A stretch of 64,000 nucleotides of DNA. Source: Acetobacterium sp965140355. Lineage in GTDB: Bacteria > Bacillota > Clostridia > Eubacteriales > Eubacteriaceae. Of the stretch, positions 53,866 through 63,963 are shown piece after piece; the stretch's first letter is position 1, and each line of letters starts with the position of its first letter. The notes below the pieces were generated by a model. It was not told the origin of the DNA and did not search any database. It worked only from the letters and a program-made list of their open reading frames with translations. The position numbers and the translations under genes are program-made. The DNA lies in assembly GCA_965140355.1 (NCBI GenBank), contig OZ223194.1, positions 1,426,001 through 1,490,000 of the forward strand, given 5' to 3'.

Positions 53866-55278
53866 TCACTCCATTAATTTATTATAATAAGAAAGATAAA
53901 TATCGGCCGATTGTTTCCAGTCAAAATGGCTGGTATAAGCATTGTTCACCAATTCGTTAAAAAGTATTGGTGAATTATGATAAAGCGATACCGCATGTTG
54001 GATGGTAAAAAGCATATCGTGGGCATTATAGGTAGCAAAGCTAAAACCATTGCCTTTTTTTGTTTCGGGATTAAAATAGCTGACCGTATCTTTAAGACCA
54101 CCCGTTTCGCGGACAATCGGAACGGCTCCATAACGCATGGCAATCATTTGGGAAATACCGCAAGGTTCAAATTTTGAGGGCATCAGGAAAAAATCACTGG
54201 CAGCATAAATCTTTCGGGATAATGCCTCGTCAAAATCGATAATGGTGATCATTTTGTTGGGATAATTGTAGGCGACGCTGCGAAACAGCTCTTCATAAGC
54301 AAAATCACCAGTTCCCAGGATAATCAGTTGCAACTCCTGTTGTAATATTTCATGAATGACATTGGCGACAAGATCAAGTCCTTTTTGTTCAACCAACCGC
54401 GTAATCATCGAAACGATTGGGATATCACTGCGAACCGGAAGCGCTAAGTATTCTTGTAACGCTTTTTTGTTGTCAGCTTTTTTTATTCCCGGATCGTAGG
54501 GGACAAATAAGGCTGGGTCTGTTTGAGGATCATAAACAGATTCATCGATGCCGTTGATAATCCCAACGACCTGGTGATCAAGCTGGCGGATGACCCCATC
54601 TAACGCTTCACCATAATAGGGATCTTTGAGTTCTTTTGCGTAGGTGGGACTGACTGTGGTGATCAGGTCAGAGGCATAAAGAGCACCCTTCATGAGGTTG
54701 ATTTGGCCATAAAATTCCAGGTCGGAAGGTAAAAAGCCGAGATGGAGGTAATGACTGATATCGTGAAAACCGTAAACCCCCTGATATTTGATATTGTGGA
54801 TGGTAAAAACAGTTTTGGTTTCCGGATAGGACATCCGATATTGATGTTTGAGCAAATAGGGGATCGCCGCTGTTTGCCAATCATTGCAATGAATAATATC
54901 CGGTTTAAAATCAAGTAATGGTAGAGAATCAAGGACAGCGCGGCAAAAAAAGCAGAAACGTTCGCCATCATCGTAATAACCGTAAAGAGAAGGACGTTTA
55001 AAAAAAGCTTCGTTGTCAATAAAATAAAAAGTAACGCCCTCATATTCGCAGGTCAAAAGTCCGCAATAATGTAGGGTATCTGACATCCAAATCTGAAAAT
55101 GATGGAGTGGTTTAATTTCTTGGCGTAATTTTTCAGGGATGGTGCTGTAAAAGGGGATGATAACCCGGGCATCAACATTTTCCGGAAATGATTTTGGCAG
55201 AGCACCAAGCACATCTCCCAATCCACCACTTTTTGCAAAAGGGTAAGCTTCCGAAGCGACAAATAGGACGTTTAACAT
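53866..55278 (-). CDS. glgA: Glycogen synthase (ADP-glucose)
   Basis: GlgA (470 aa) is the GT5 enzyme that elongates alpha-1,4-glucan from ADP-glucose. The N-terminal KSGGLGDVLGALP is the ADP-glucose motif, and the C-terminal MPSKFEPCGISQMIAMRYGAVPIVRETGGL contains the catalytic Glu segment (shown here in family-standard order). Its ATG directly abuts the glgD stop, so the two are coupled. Confidence 0.95.
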   Translation of the reverse strand: MLNVLFVASEAYPFAKSGGLGDVLGALPKSFPENVDARVIIPFYSTIPEKLRQEIKPLHHFQIWMSDTLHYCGLLTCEYEGVTFYFIDNEAFFKRPSLYGYYDDGERFCFFCRAVLDSLPLLDFKPDIIHCNDWQTAAIPYLLKHQYRMSYPETKTVFTIHNIKYQGVYGFHDISHYLHLGFLPSDLEFYGQINLMKGALYASDLITTVSPTYAKELKDPYYGEALDGVIRQLDHQVVGIINGIDESVYDPQTDPALFVPYDPGIKKADNKKALQEYLALPVRSDIPIVSMITRLVEQKGLDLVANVIHEILQQELQLIILGTGDFAYEELFRSVAYNYPNKMITIIDFDEALSRKIYAASDFFLMPSKFEPCGISQMIAMRYGAVPIVRETGGLKDTVSYFNPETKKGNGFSFATYNAHDMLFTIQHAVSLYHNSPILFNELVNNAYTSHFDWKQSADIYLSYYNKLME

Positions 55279-56391
55279 TTAAATTACCGTGCCTTTCTTT
55301 AAAACAATGGGAGCATGGGGTTTCCCGACTAAAGTTGTATGGTCGCTGATTTTGGTATCTTTGTCCATGACAACATAATTCAGGCTGACATTTCTCCCGA
55401 TTTCACACCGTTGCATGATAATACTGTTTTGGATATAGGAACCAATATTCATTTGAGTATCTCTGAAAATAATACTGTGGTGGACAGTGCCATCGATGGT
55501 GCAACCACTCCCAACGATCGAATTGGATACTTGAGAGGGGTCGTAATAAAGGGTGGGATGGTTGTCTTTAATTTTGGTATGAATAGAATTCTTACCAAGA
55601 AATAGTTCTTGCATGATATCAAATTCAAGCAAGTCCATGTTGGCTTTCATATAATTTTCCAGGCAATTTACGCGTTTAATGTAGCCGATATGTTGAGCTC
55701 CGAAGATTCGGAGGGTGTCGAGATTATATTTGATCATATCGATTAAATCCCAATCACCGGTACGCTCGCTGAGATCCATTAACTCGACTAAAATCGACTT
55801 TTTAATAAAAAACATTTCGGCGAAAAAATGGCTAGTAGTGCGTTCGCGTTTATAGTAAAGACCACTGACCCGATTTTTAGTAAAATCCAGGTAGAGATCG
55901 TTATCTCTAAGGTTATAAAGGGGTTCGTCTTTTTTAAAAATAAGGGTGATATCACTGTCATTTTTCAGATGAAGGTCATAGGCATTTTTAAAATCATAAG
56001 AAGTTACCAGATTGGGGGTAGCAATCAGGACATGTTCGGCAAGGGTATTTTCTAAAAAACCGCGATTATTTAGAAGATTACGCAGATTGACTTTAATCAG
56101 GCGGCCAATATTGTAGTTGTTGGACCCGGATAGAATCGAAAGATCCTGGGTTTTGCGGCTTAACGACCATTCTTTGCCGGTACCAAGATGATCAACAAGG
56201 GAACTGTATTTATGGGAACCAATTACCCCGATATGTGATAAACCGGAATTAACCATATTGGAAAGGGTAAAATCGATGAGACGGTAACGGCCTCCAAAAG
56301 GCAGGGTGCTCAGGCTGCGATGCTGGAGAAAAGCCTTTAAAGAGTCATCTTCTCCATCGATATTTAAGATAAGACCTACAGCGTTTTTCAT
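55279..56391 (-). CDS. glgD: GlgD, regulatory subunit of ADP-glucose pyrophosphorylase
   Basis: GlgD (370 aa) is the paralogue of GlgC that modulates or stabilises it in Firmicutes (heterotetramer). It keeps the nucleotidyltransferase fold (FGGRYRLIDFTLSNMVNSG) and the left-handed beta-helix C-terminus. The N-terminal glycine-rich substrate motif of GlgC is degenerate (GLILNIDGEDDS), in line with little or no activity alone. It lies 15 bp after glgC. Confidence 0.93.
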   Translation of the reverse strand: MKNAVGLILNIDGEDDSLKAFLQHRSLSTLPFGGRYRLIDFTLSNMVNSGLSHIGVIGSHKYSSLVDHLGTGKEWSLSRKTQDLSILSGSNNYNIGRLIKVNLRNLLNNRGFLENTLAEHVLIATPNLVTSYDFKNAYDLHLKNDSDITLIFKKDEPLYNLRDNDLYLDFTKNRVSGLYYKRERTTSHFFAEMFFIKKSILVELMDLSERTGDWDLIDMIKYNLDTLRIFGAQHIGYIKRVNCLENYMKANMDLLEFDIMQELFLGKNSIHTKIKDNHPTLYYDPSQVSNSIVGSGCTIDGTVHHSIIFRDTQMNIGSYIQNSIIMQRCEIGRNVSLNYVVMDKDTKISDHTTLVGKPHAPIVLKKGTVI

Positions 56392-56406
56392 TTCTATTGA
56401 CTCCTT

Positions 56407-57531
56407 TCAGCTATTGATGACATGTATTTCAGGCGTTGTAATGGTATTATCGGTAATATAGCGGGCATCACTTTTAATTCTGGCGCGAGCGCCAACGATA
56501 CAGTTCTCTAAAATTGCACCGTCTTCGATAATCGCGCCAGTATGAACGACGACATTTTTTAAGCTCGTTTTTTTATGAATGACCACATCGTGGGAGAGGA
56601 TCGAATGTTCGACCTTGCCAAAAATAATGCAGCCATCACAAATCAGGCTGTTGCTGATTTTGGCCTGTGGTCCGATAAACTGAGGATGCCGGCTAGTATT
56701 ATTGGAAAAGATGCGAAAGTCGCGATTGCTGATATCAAAATCGCAATTGGAATCTAAAAGGTCCATATTGGCATCATAATAACTTTGGACTGTGCCGACA
56801 TCACGCCAATAACCTGAATAAGGATACGCATAAATTCGCTTATTATCTTTGTGAAGCATGGGAATGACATTGTTGCCAAAGTCATGTTCCGATTCGCGAT
56901 CCCCAGCATCGACTAATAACGCCTGTTTTAATTCTCGCCAGGTAAAAATGTAAATTCCCATCGAAGCTTTATTGCTTTTAGGGTGTTCCGGTTTTTCCTG
57001 AAATTCTTTAATACAGTTGTCAGCATCGGTATTAACAATGCCGAAGCGATGGGCATCTTCCCAGGGAACATCCATAACAGCAATGCTGAGATCAGCTTTT
57101 TTCTTTTTATGAAAAGCCAGCATCTTGGAATAATCCATTTTATAAATATGATCTCCAGAGAGAATCAGGACATATTCGGGGTTGAAGCGATCAATGAAGT
57201 CAAGGTTCTGATAAATGGCATCGGCAGTTCCGGAATACCATTTACCGCCTTTTTGGCCCATGTAAGGGGGCAGAATATGGACGCCTCCCTGGATTTGGTC
57301 AAGCGCCCAGGCGGAGCCATCACCGATATAATTATTTAAGATATAGGGCCGATATTGGGTCAGGACACCGACAATGTCGATATCCGAATTCATACAATTG
57401 CTGAGGGGAAAATCAATGATTCGATATTTCCCACCAAATAAAACTGCCGGTTTGGCATTGTTAAACGTTAACGAACCTAAACGGCTACCCTGGCCTCCAG
57501 CCAGGAGCATTGCGACACATTCAGTATTCAT
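56407..57531 (-). CDS. glgC: Glucose-1-phosphate adenylyltransferase
   Basis: GlgC (374 aa) makes ADP-glucose from ATP and glucose-1-phosphate, the committed step of glycogen synthesis. The catalytic loop LLAGGQGSRLGSLT, the GGKYRIIDFPLSN motif and the SGDHIYKMDY segment are present. The C-terminal beta-helix repeats are complete. It lies 12 bp after glgP paralogue 2 on the minus strand. Confidence 0.96.
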   Translation of the reverse strand: MNTECVAMLLAGGQGSRLGSLTFNNAKPAVLFGGKYRIIDFPLSNCMNSDIDIVGVLTQYRPYILNNYIGDGSAWALDQIQGGVHILPPYMGQKGGKWYSGTADAIYQNLDFIDRFNPEYVLILSGDHIYKMDYSKMLAFHKKKKADLSIAVMDVPWEDAHRFGIVNTDADNCIKEFQEKPEHPKSNKASMGIYIFTWRELKQALLVDAGDRESEHDFGNNVIPMLHKDNKRIYAYPYSGYWRDVGTVQSYYDANMDLLDSNCDFDISNRDFRIFSNNTSRHPQFIGPQAKISNSLICDGCIIFGKVEHSILSHDVVIHKKTSLKNVVVHTGAIIEDGAILENCIVGARARIKSDARYITDNTITTPEIHVINS

Positions 57532-57543
57532 GATAAGGCCTCC

Positions 57544-59970
57544 TTAGATGATTTTCCAGATTTCTTGCTGATAGTCTTTGATTGAACGATCACTTGAAAA
57601 AATACCGGAATTGGCGACGTTGCTAATTGACATTTTGGTCCAAACAGTCTGGTTACGGAAAAGTTGATCGACGCGATTTTGGGCATCGGTATAAGCGTTA
57701 AAGTCTTTAAGAACAAAATAACCATCGTTATATAACAGCAGTGAATCATAAATTGATTGGAAATTGAGCCCAAAACCAAGTGTGCCATCGACGAGTTGGG
57801 CAAGGATCTGCTGAATTCGGGGGTCCTGTTCAAAAATATCAACGGATCGATAACCGCCATGTTGCTGATAATTGTACACTTCATCCGCAGACAAACCAAA
57901 GGTAATAATATTACTGGGGCCAACGGCCTCGAGAATTTCAATATTGGCGCCATCCATGGTGCCGAGGGTGATGGCGCCATTCATCATAAACTTCATATTT
58001 CCGGTGCCGGAAGCTTCTTTTCCGGCCGTTGAGATTTGTTCGGAAATATTGGCGGCCGGATAAATGATCTCTGCCAGGGAGACATTAAAATTGGCCAGAA
58101 AAACGACTTTCAATTTATCGTGCAGACTGACATCATTGTTTACTAACTCGGCAATAGCGGTAATCAGTTTAATTACTTCCTTGGCATAATAATAACCAGG
58201 GGCGGCTTTTCCGGCAAAAATAAAGGTGCGCGGAGCCATTTCCAGATTGGGATTTTCTTTTAGGCGATTATACAGATAAAGAACATGAAGAGCGTTCAAT
58301 AACTGTCGTTTATATTCGTGGATTCGTTTGACCTGGATGTCAAAAATAGAGTTGGGATCGACGGTAACGCCATTATGATTGGCCATATAATCAGCAAGCC
58401 GTAGTTTATTTGATAATTTGACGGCATTGTATTGGTCATAAAAAACAGGATCATTGATATATTTTAATAACTTTTTAAGATCAAACAGGTTGCGATGCCA
58501 AGTGGTGCCAATTGATTCATCGATCAGATCTCTTAGCTTCGGGTTACTGTTCATCAGAAAACGCCGGGGCGAAACACCGTTGGTTACGGAATGGAATCGT
58601 TCGGGGTAGACTTGATAATAACCGTTGAAAGTTTCCTCCCGGAGAATTTTACTGTGCAGGGCCGCGACACCATTGATGGAATGACTGGAAACGATCGATA
58701 GACTGGCCATATGAACATAGTTATTCCGAATGATCGATAATGATTGATTACGCTCAGCGTCATGGGGATATTTTGTGTTTAATTCCAACAGGAAACGGCG
58801 ATTGATTTCTTCAATAATCATATAAATTCGCGGCAGCAAATCGTTCATCATATCAACCGGCCATTTTTCGAGTGCTTCGGGTAAAACGGTGTGGTTTGTA
58901 AAACTGAGTGCTGCCACGGTGATTTTCCAGGCGTCATCCCAGCCTAAACCCTCTTCATCCATGAGTACCCGCATCAGTTCCGGACCACATAAAGCCGGAT
59001 GGGTATCATTAATATGAATACAGATCTTATCGCTGAAACCGTCCATTGAGTTTTCATTGGAGCGTTTAAAATCGGTGATGATTCGTTTAAGGCCAGCGCA
59101 AACAAAAAAGTATTCTTGTTTGAGGCGTAGCAGTTTACCGTCAAAACCATTATCGTTGGGATAGAGAATTTGACTGATTGCCTCCGCTTCGGACTTGTGA
59201 CGGACGGCATTTAAAAAATGGCCCTGATTAAAAGTGGGAAGATCAAAGGCTTCCAATGGTTCAGCACTCCACAGCCGTAAAGAGTTAACGGTTTCGTTGT
59301 GATAACCTTTGACTGGAATATCATAAGGAATCGCCATAATAGGTTCATAGTTTTCATGAACAAAGGTTAAATTACCGTTGATATTCTGCGCGTGAATTTG
59401 GCCATAATATTTTACAATCACCGATTTATCAGGATTGCGGATTTCAAAAGGGTATCCGTTTTTGAGCCAATTATCGGCGACTTCAATCTGTTCACCGTTG
59501 ATAATCCGTTGTTCAAATAGGCCGTACTTATAGCGGATGCCATTTCCGTGAGCAGGCATCCCCATGGCTGAAGAGGAATCCAGATAACAGGCCATCAAAC
59601 GACCAAGGCCGCCATTTCCTAAACCCGGGTCTGATTCCTGCGCAAGGATTGCTTCGTAATCCAGACCCATTTCTTCGGAACACTCCCGGACAATATCCTC
59701 AATGCCTAAGCTAACAAGGTAAGATTTCATCAGCCGACCAATCAGAAATTCAATCGAAAAAAAGTAGACTTGTTTGGATTCGTTTTTATTATACAGACTA
59801 TTGGTTTTAGCCCATTGTGAAGAGACCTCTTCCATTATCATTTCAGCCAAAGCCTGATATTGTTTAAGCAATGAGGCATCAGCTAAACAATTACCAGAAA
59901 CCTCTTCGATTTTTTTCGTATAGGTGGCTTTGTATTCATCTTTACGTTTTTGTCTATCTGAAGAATTCAT
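57544..59970 (-). CDS. glgP: Glycogen/starch phosphorylase (paralogue 2)
   Basis: This 808-aa phosphorylase is colinear with and closely similar to the product of 49386-51812 through its full length. The PLP Lys motif EASGTGNMKFMMNG, DPGLGNGGLGRLM and IHEYKRQLLNA are present. I chose ATG 59970 after AAAGGAA. It lies inside the operon between glgB and glgC, so synthesis and breakdown enzymes would be made together. Confidence 0.95.
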   Translation of the reverse strand: MNSSDRQKRKDEYKATYTKKIEEVSGNCLADASLLKQYQALAEMIMEEVSSQWAKTNSLYNKNESKQVYFFSIEFLIGRLMKSYLVSLGIEDIVRECSEEMGLDYEAILAQESDPGLGNGGLGRLMACYLDSSSAMGMPAHGNGIRYKYGLFEQRIINGEQIEVADNWLKNGYPFEIRNPDKSVIVKYYGQIHAQNINGNLTFVHENYEPIMAIPYDIPVKGYHNETVNSLRLWSAEPLEAFDLPTFNQGHFLNAVRHKSEAEAISQILYPNDNGFDGKLLRLKQEYFFVCAGLKRIITDFKRSNENSMDGFSDKICIHINDTHPALCGPELMRVLMDEEGLGWDDAWKITVAALSFTNHTVLPEALEKWPVDMMNDLLPRIYMIIEEINRRFLLELNTKYPHDAERNQSLSIIRNNYVHMASLSIVSSHSINGVAALHSKILREETFNGYYQVYPERFHSVTNGVSPRRFLMNSNPKLRDLIDESIGTTWHRNLFDLKKLLKYINDPVFYDQYNAVKLSNKLRLADYMANHNGVTVDPNSIFDIQVKRIHEYKRQLLNALHVLYLYNRLKENPNLEMAPRTFIFAGKAAPGYYYAKEVIKLITAIAELVNNDVSLHDKLKVVFLANFNVSLAEIIYPAANISEQISTAGKEASGTGNMKFMMNGAITLGTMDGANIEILEAVGPSNIITFGLSADEVYNYQQHGGYRSVDIFEQDPRIQQILAQLVDGTLGFGLNFQSIYDSLLLYNDGYFVLKDFNAYTDAQNRVDQLFRNQTVWTKMSISNVANSGIFSSDRSIKDYQQEIWKII

Positions 59971-60088
59971 AGTAGTTCCTTTCAAAAAAAGATAGTTTAG
60001 ATATTTGCAAAAAGAACATCAGGGTTCATTTCGCAAAATCAGTTAGGCAAGGTGTATAAACGTCGTTGTTACAAAAGATCGGCGCGCG

Positions 60089-61993
60089 TTATTTTTTAGT
60101 TTTTTTCGTTGGCTTAGTTTTATTTTTAGCGCTTGATCGCGGAACCACGCCTTTAAGGACAATCATCGATGACGGCGGAAGATTAATCGAAATGGAGTAA
60201 TCTTGACCGTGGAGCGGTGTAGCTTGCGATTTCACGGTTTTTTTCATTTTAAAACCAGTGCCGCCATAGATGGTTTCATCGGAATTAAAAGCCAGTCGGT
60301 AGTTACCTTCACGCGGAACTCCGACGCAATAATCCGTATAGTTGAGGGGACAAAAGTTGATCACAATGATGAGGGTATCGTTGGGATCAGGGCTCATTCG
60401 TTTAAAAATAAGAATGCTTTGTTCACTGTTGTTTGGTTCCAGCCATTGAAAGCCGTCCCAGCTATGGTCAAAAGTCCAGAGGGCTTTTTCTTTTAAATAG
60501 AACTTGTTGAGGTCTTTGATAAAGGTCTGCATTTGACGGTGCTTTTCATAATCCAACAGAAACCACTCCAGTGATTCGTTTTCACGCCATTCTAAAAATG
60601 GGGCAAATTCGTTGCCCATAAAGGAAAGCTTTTTACCAGGGTGGGTCATTAAATAGCCAAATAAGAGGCGAAACTGATCAAACTTCATAGTATAATCGCC
60701 GAACATTTTGTCAACAATGCTCAGTTTACCGTGCACCACCTCGTCATGCGACAAGGGGAGGATGAAGTTTTCATTAAACGCATAAGCCATTGAAAAGGTT
60801 AATAAGTTATGGAATCGATTCCGGAAAAAGGGATCGGTTTTCATATAATCAAGGGTATCATGCATCCAGCCCATATCCCATTTCAGATTAAAACCCAGGC
60901 CGCCTTTATCGACTGGCCAGGTGACCATCGGATAGGAGGTGGAATCTTCGGCAGACATAATCGCATAAGGAAAGTCTCTGAAAATGATGGTATTCAGTTC
61001 TCGAAAGAAAGCCAAGGCTTCAAGACGATCGGTTCCTCCTTGGACATTTCGAAAGGGGCAACCATCGAGTCCATGGTTTAATTCAATCATACTGGCAACA
61101 CCATCAATGCGTAAACCATCAATATGATAATAGTCGAACCAGAAATGGGCATTGGAGATCAGAAAATCCAATACTTCCGGTTTACCGTAATCAAAAACCA
61201 TCGTCCCCCATTGCTGGTGTTCTGAAAATTCATACTGATTGGTTCCGTCAAAATGACGGAGCCCCGGGTCGTCTTTGCAGAAATGGCCGGGAACCCAGTC
61301 GAGAATGACTCCGATGCCAGCCTGGTGGCAGCAATCAATGAAATACATCAGCCCTTGCGGTTGACCATACCGGCTGGTGGCGGCAAAATATCCAGTGAGC
61401 TGGTAACCCCAGGAACCATCAAAGGGATGTTCCATAATTGGCATAAGTTCAATATGGGTATAATGCATTTCGACCAGATAGGGAACCAACTGTTCGGCCA
61501 GTTCATGGTAAGTTAAATAGTTGCCTTGATCATTACGTTTCCAGCTGCCAAGATGGACCTCATAAATGTTAATCGGTTTTTGGAGCCAATTTGATGCATT
61601 TCTTTTTTGACACCAGGTTTCATCCTGCCAGTTATAATCATTCAGATCCCAGATAATCGAAGCGGTTTTCGGTTTGACCTCACTGTAAAAACCATAAGGA
61701 TCAGCTTTATAGGCCAGTTTGCCATCGTATTGACGCACTGCATATTTGTAAAGCAGGCCGCTGGTAAGGTTGGGAATGTCAAGTTCCCAAACACCATGGT
61801 TATCAGGAATTAAATCCATGGGATGCGTGTTGATATCCCAATTATTAAAATCACCTACAACAGCAACATTTTGGGCATTAGGAGCCCAAACTCGAAAGGT
61901 AACCCCTTTTTCATGGCAGTGGGCACCAAAGTAATGGTAGCTGAGATAACGTTTGTTAGGCGTTAAATCGGCGTGGATAGCGACTTTATTCAT
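60089..61993 (-). CDS. glgB: 1,4-alpha-glucan branching enzyme
   Basis: GlgB (634 aa) is the GH13 branching enzyme that introduces alpha-1,6 links. It has an N-terminal CBM48 domain (~20-120; FRVWAPNAQNVAVVGDFNNW), a barrel with nucleophile Asp in DGLRIDGVASM, acid Glu in SAEDST and the HDEVVHGK motif. It ends with a basic tail (KNKTKPTKKTKK). It is the first gene of the glycogen operon; an inverted repeat CATCAAA/TTTGATG (62029-62051) lies upstream and may be regulatory. Confidence 0.95.
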   Translation of the reverse strand: MNKVAIHADLTPNKRYLSYHYFGAHCHEKGVTFRVWAPNAQNVAVVGDFNNWDINTHPMDLIPDNHGVWELDIPNLTSGLLYKYAVRQYDGKLAYKADPYGFYSEVKPKTASIIWDLNDYNWQDETWCQKRNASNWLQKPINIYEVHLGSWKRNDQGNYLTYHELAEQLVPYLVEMHYTHIELMPIMEHPFDGSWGYQLTGYFAATSRYGQPQGLMYFIDCCHQAGIGVILDWVPGHFCKDDPGLRHFDGTNQYEFSEHQQWGTMVFDYGKPEVLDFLISNAHFWFDYYHIDGLRIDGVASMIELNHGLDGCPFRNVQGGTDRLEALAFFRELNTIIFRDFPYAIMSAEDSTSYPMVTWPVDKGGLGFNLKWDMGWMHDTLDYMKTDPFFRNRFHNLLTFSMAYAFNENFILPLSHDEVVHGKLSIVDKMFGDYTMKFDQFRLLFGYLMTHPGKKLSFMGNEFAPFLEWRENESLEWFLLDYEKHRQMQTFIKDLNKFYLKEKALWTFDHSWDGFQWLEPNNSEQSILIFKRMSPDPNDTLIIVINFCPLNYTDYCVGVPREGNYRLAFNSDETIYGGTGFKMKKTVKSQATPLHGQDYSISINLPPSSMIVLKGVVPRSSAKNKTKPTKKTKK

Positions 61994-62028
61994 GAGTGCT
62001 TATGTGTCCTTTCAATCGAATTAGAAAA

Positions 62029-62051
62029 CATCAAATTTTGTCCATTTGATG
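62029..62051. promoter_or_regulatory. Inverted repeat upstream of glgB
   Basis: Perfect 7-bp arms CATCAAA/TTTGATG with a 9-bp centre, located 36 bp before the glgB ATG. Position fits an operator or a 5'-UTR hairpin; no factor is known. Confidence 0.4.
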
Positions 62052-62153
62052 GTAATATTTTATCACAATACCGTAATTTTGATAGGACATCTTTTTAAAC
62101 TAAGTAAATTCTTTTTAACAATTACATGCAAAGTGTAACGCAATTATTATAAA

Positions 62154-62996
62154 TCAGAAACTTTTGTTTTTATATAGCGACCAGTATAAGTTTATTTTAC
62201 CGCCCAGGTTTAGAATGACACAAATAAAATAGATTGCCACTAACAAAGCAAAAAGCCCGCCGAGATTTCCGTATAGGGTGCTATATTTATTAGAATGGTT
62301 AATAAACCAGGTGAAAATCCGAAAAGCCACATTAAGTCCCAGCGTGGCAAAAATGGCACCGGGAAGGCCGTCTGAAAATTTTAAAGGCTGGGCCGGGGCC
62401 ATCACATAAATCATGTTAAAAATAAAGGTTGAGACAACCAGGGCGAAAATAACGGCAAAAAGACTAAGTAAAGGATAATAATAATTATATAGCCCAATTT
62501 TTTCAAAAATAACAGCACCAAGATCAGCACTGAAAATATAAGCAACGGCAATTAGCAGAATCGCCAGCGCAAAAAGAATGGTGAATAAAAATGAAAACAA
62601 CCAAATTTGATAGATTTTTCGAGTTTCTTCTTTACCATAGGTTTGGTTGAGGCCAACCATGGTGGCGCGGGCCGCTAAAGTTGAAAATAGAAAACTAACT
62701 AAAATCAGACTAAAATTGGAATTGGTCGTTTGACTGGTGATGGTGTTGAGCAAGCCGGTTACATAATCGTAAGATAGGTTTGGCAAAAAAACGTTCAAAA
62801 TTTCATACAGATAATTCTCAAACGGTTTGACAATATTGCCAACAAAGGAGATCAAAAAAAGTAAAAAGGGAAAAAAAGCTAACAACAAATAAAAAGACAT
62901 TTGGGTGCAAATTCCCGAGAAGTCGGTTTCTTCAAAATCATCCATCAGAAAAAAAATCAGTTTAATCAGTTTTAAATTTAAAATCCGCTCAATCAT
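62154..62996 (-). CDS. YihY/BrkB-family membrane protein (second of pair)
   Basis: This 280-aa integral membrane protein has about six segments. The family pattern begins IFFLMDDFEETDFSG...LAFFPFLLFLISF, includes the SSTLAARATMVGLNQTYG-like loop, and ends with a long segment. Members were once annotated RNase BN in error; the function is unknown, with export or cell envelope roles proposed. It overlaps the first gene of the pair by 8 bp. Confidence 0.87.
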   Translation of the reverse strand: MIERILNLKLIKLIFFLMDDFEETDFSGICTQMSFYLLLAFFPFLLFLISFVGNIVKPFENYLYEILNVFLPNLSYDYVTGLLNTITSQTTNSNFSLILVSFLFSTLAARATMVGLNQTYGKEETRKIYQIWLFSFLFTILFALAILLIAVAYIFSADLGAVIFEKIGLYNYYYPLLSLFAVIFALVVSTFIFNMIYVMAPAQPLKFSDGLPGAIFATLGLNVAFRIFTWFINHSNKYSTLYGNLGGLFALLVAIYFICVILNLGGKINLYWSLYKNKSF

Positions 62997-63837
62997 TTTG
63001 TTTAGACCTTTCTTTTAAGGCAGCGCTTTGGCTGGCATAAAGATTAACCACACCACCCAGCGTCAGCGTGAAACAAATAATATAAACCAGTATAAACAAA
63101 GAAAACGGCCCTTGCAGATTAAAGAAAAAGGTGCTGAAATCAATCGCGGAGTTGGCAAAAAGGGCATAAAGAGCAATAATACCAAGCCAGCCGAGACTGA
63201 CAAAAAAGCCCCCCGGTAAGGCTTCAAAAAAGCCCAGATGGCGCTTGGGAGCAAACATATAGATCAGCGTAAAAATCAGGGTGGGAACGATAATAATATA
63301 GATTAAACTAAATAAATCAATAAAAAGTGTAAATAAATTAGAAAGATTCAGCGTTGTAAAAATAAAAGCAAGTAGTTTCTGACCAAAAAGATAGAAAAAA
63401 AGAGTAAAAAGAATGATCAGCAGAAACAACACCAGATAAAGAATCGATTGAAGCCAAAGGGCAACGGTACCACGGGTTTCTTCCTGGCCAAAGATCCGAT
63501 TAAGTGATTTAATCAGGGAGTGCATGGCAGAAACGGAGATATATAAAGTGAAAAAACCGATCATCAGATTAGTTCCGGAAGAAAACGTTAAGGTGCTGGC
63601 GTTTTCCATGGCAAATTGAACATAGTTCATAATTGATTTTGGTAAAATCGCGGTCAGTACCATCACCAGGGTTTGGTCGATGCCAATTGAAAACCAATTG
63701 ATAAAATTATAGAGCAGCATCAAAAAAGGAATAAAAGCCGACAGCGTACGATAGGACATCTGGGCGGAAAGATTGATGATATTATTTTTTTTCCCTTGAA
63801 CAAATAAAAAGCGGCTGAAGCATTTTAAAAAATTCAT
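62989..63837 (-). CDS. YihY/BrkB-family membrane protein (first of pair)
   Basis: This 282-aa paralogue of the following gene has the same six-segment topology, the MSYRTLSAFIPFLMLLYNF start region, and the loop SAMHSLIKSLNRIFGQEETRG. I chose ATG 63837 after GGAGGG; the earlier in-frame start is poorer. The pair is translated as an overlapping operon. Confidence 0.87.
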   Translation of the reverse strand: MNFLKCFSRFLFVQGKKNNIINLSAQMSYRTLSAFIPFLMLLYNFINWFSIGIDQTLVMVLTAILPKSIMNYVQFAMENASTLTFSSGTNLMIGFFTLYISVSAMHSLIKSLNRIFGQEETRGTVALWLQSILYLVLFLLIILFTLFFYLFGQKLLAFIFTTLNLSNLFTLFIDLFSLIYIIIVPTLIFTLIYMFAPKRHLGFFEALPGGFFVSLGWLGIIALYALFANSAIDFSTFFFNLQGPFSLFILVYIICFTLTLGGVVNLYASQSAALKERSKQND

Positions 63838-63882
63838 CGTACCCTCCAAATCCACTTAAAACGATTAAACTTAATGAACCTC

Positions 63883-63911
63883 AGTATAACATAGTTTTTA
63901 ATCAATTTGAA
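63883..63911 (-). promoter_or_regulatory. Promoter of the BrkB pair
   Basis: Minus strand: TTCAAA (-35, 63906-63911), 17-bp spacer and TATACT (-10, 63883-63888). Confidence 0.55.
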
Positions 63912-63933
63912 GTGAAAACGAGCAAGCAAAAAA

Positions 63934-63963
63934 TTGGAAAGTTAGTAAAAAAGATGGTATAAT
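63934..63963 (+). promoter_or_regulatory. Plus-strand promoter at the window end
   Basis: TTGGAA (63934-63939), 18-bp spacer and TATAAT (63958-63963). It points out of the window to an unseen gene. Confidence 0.55.
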
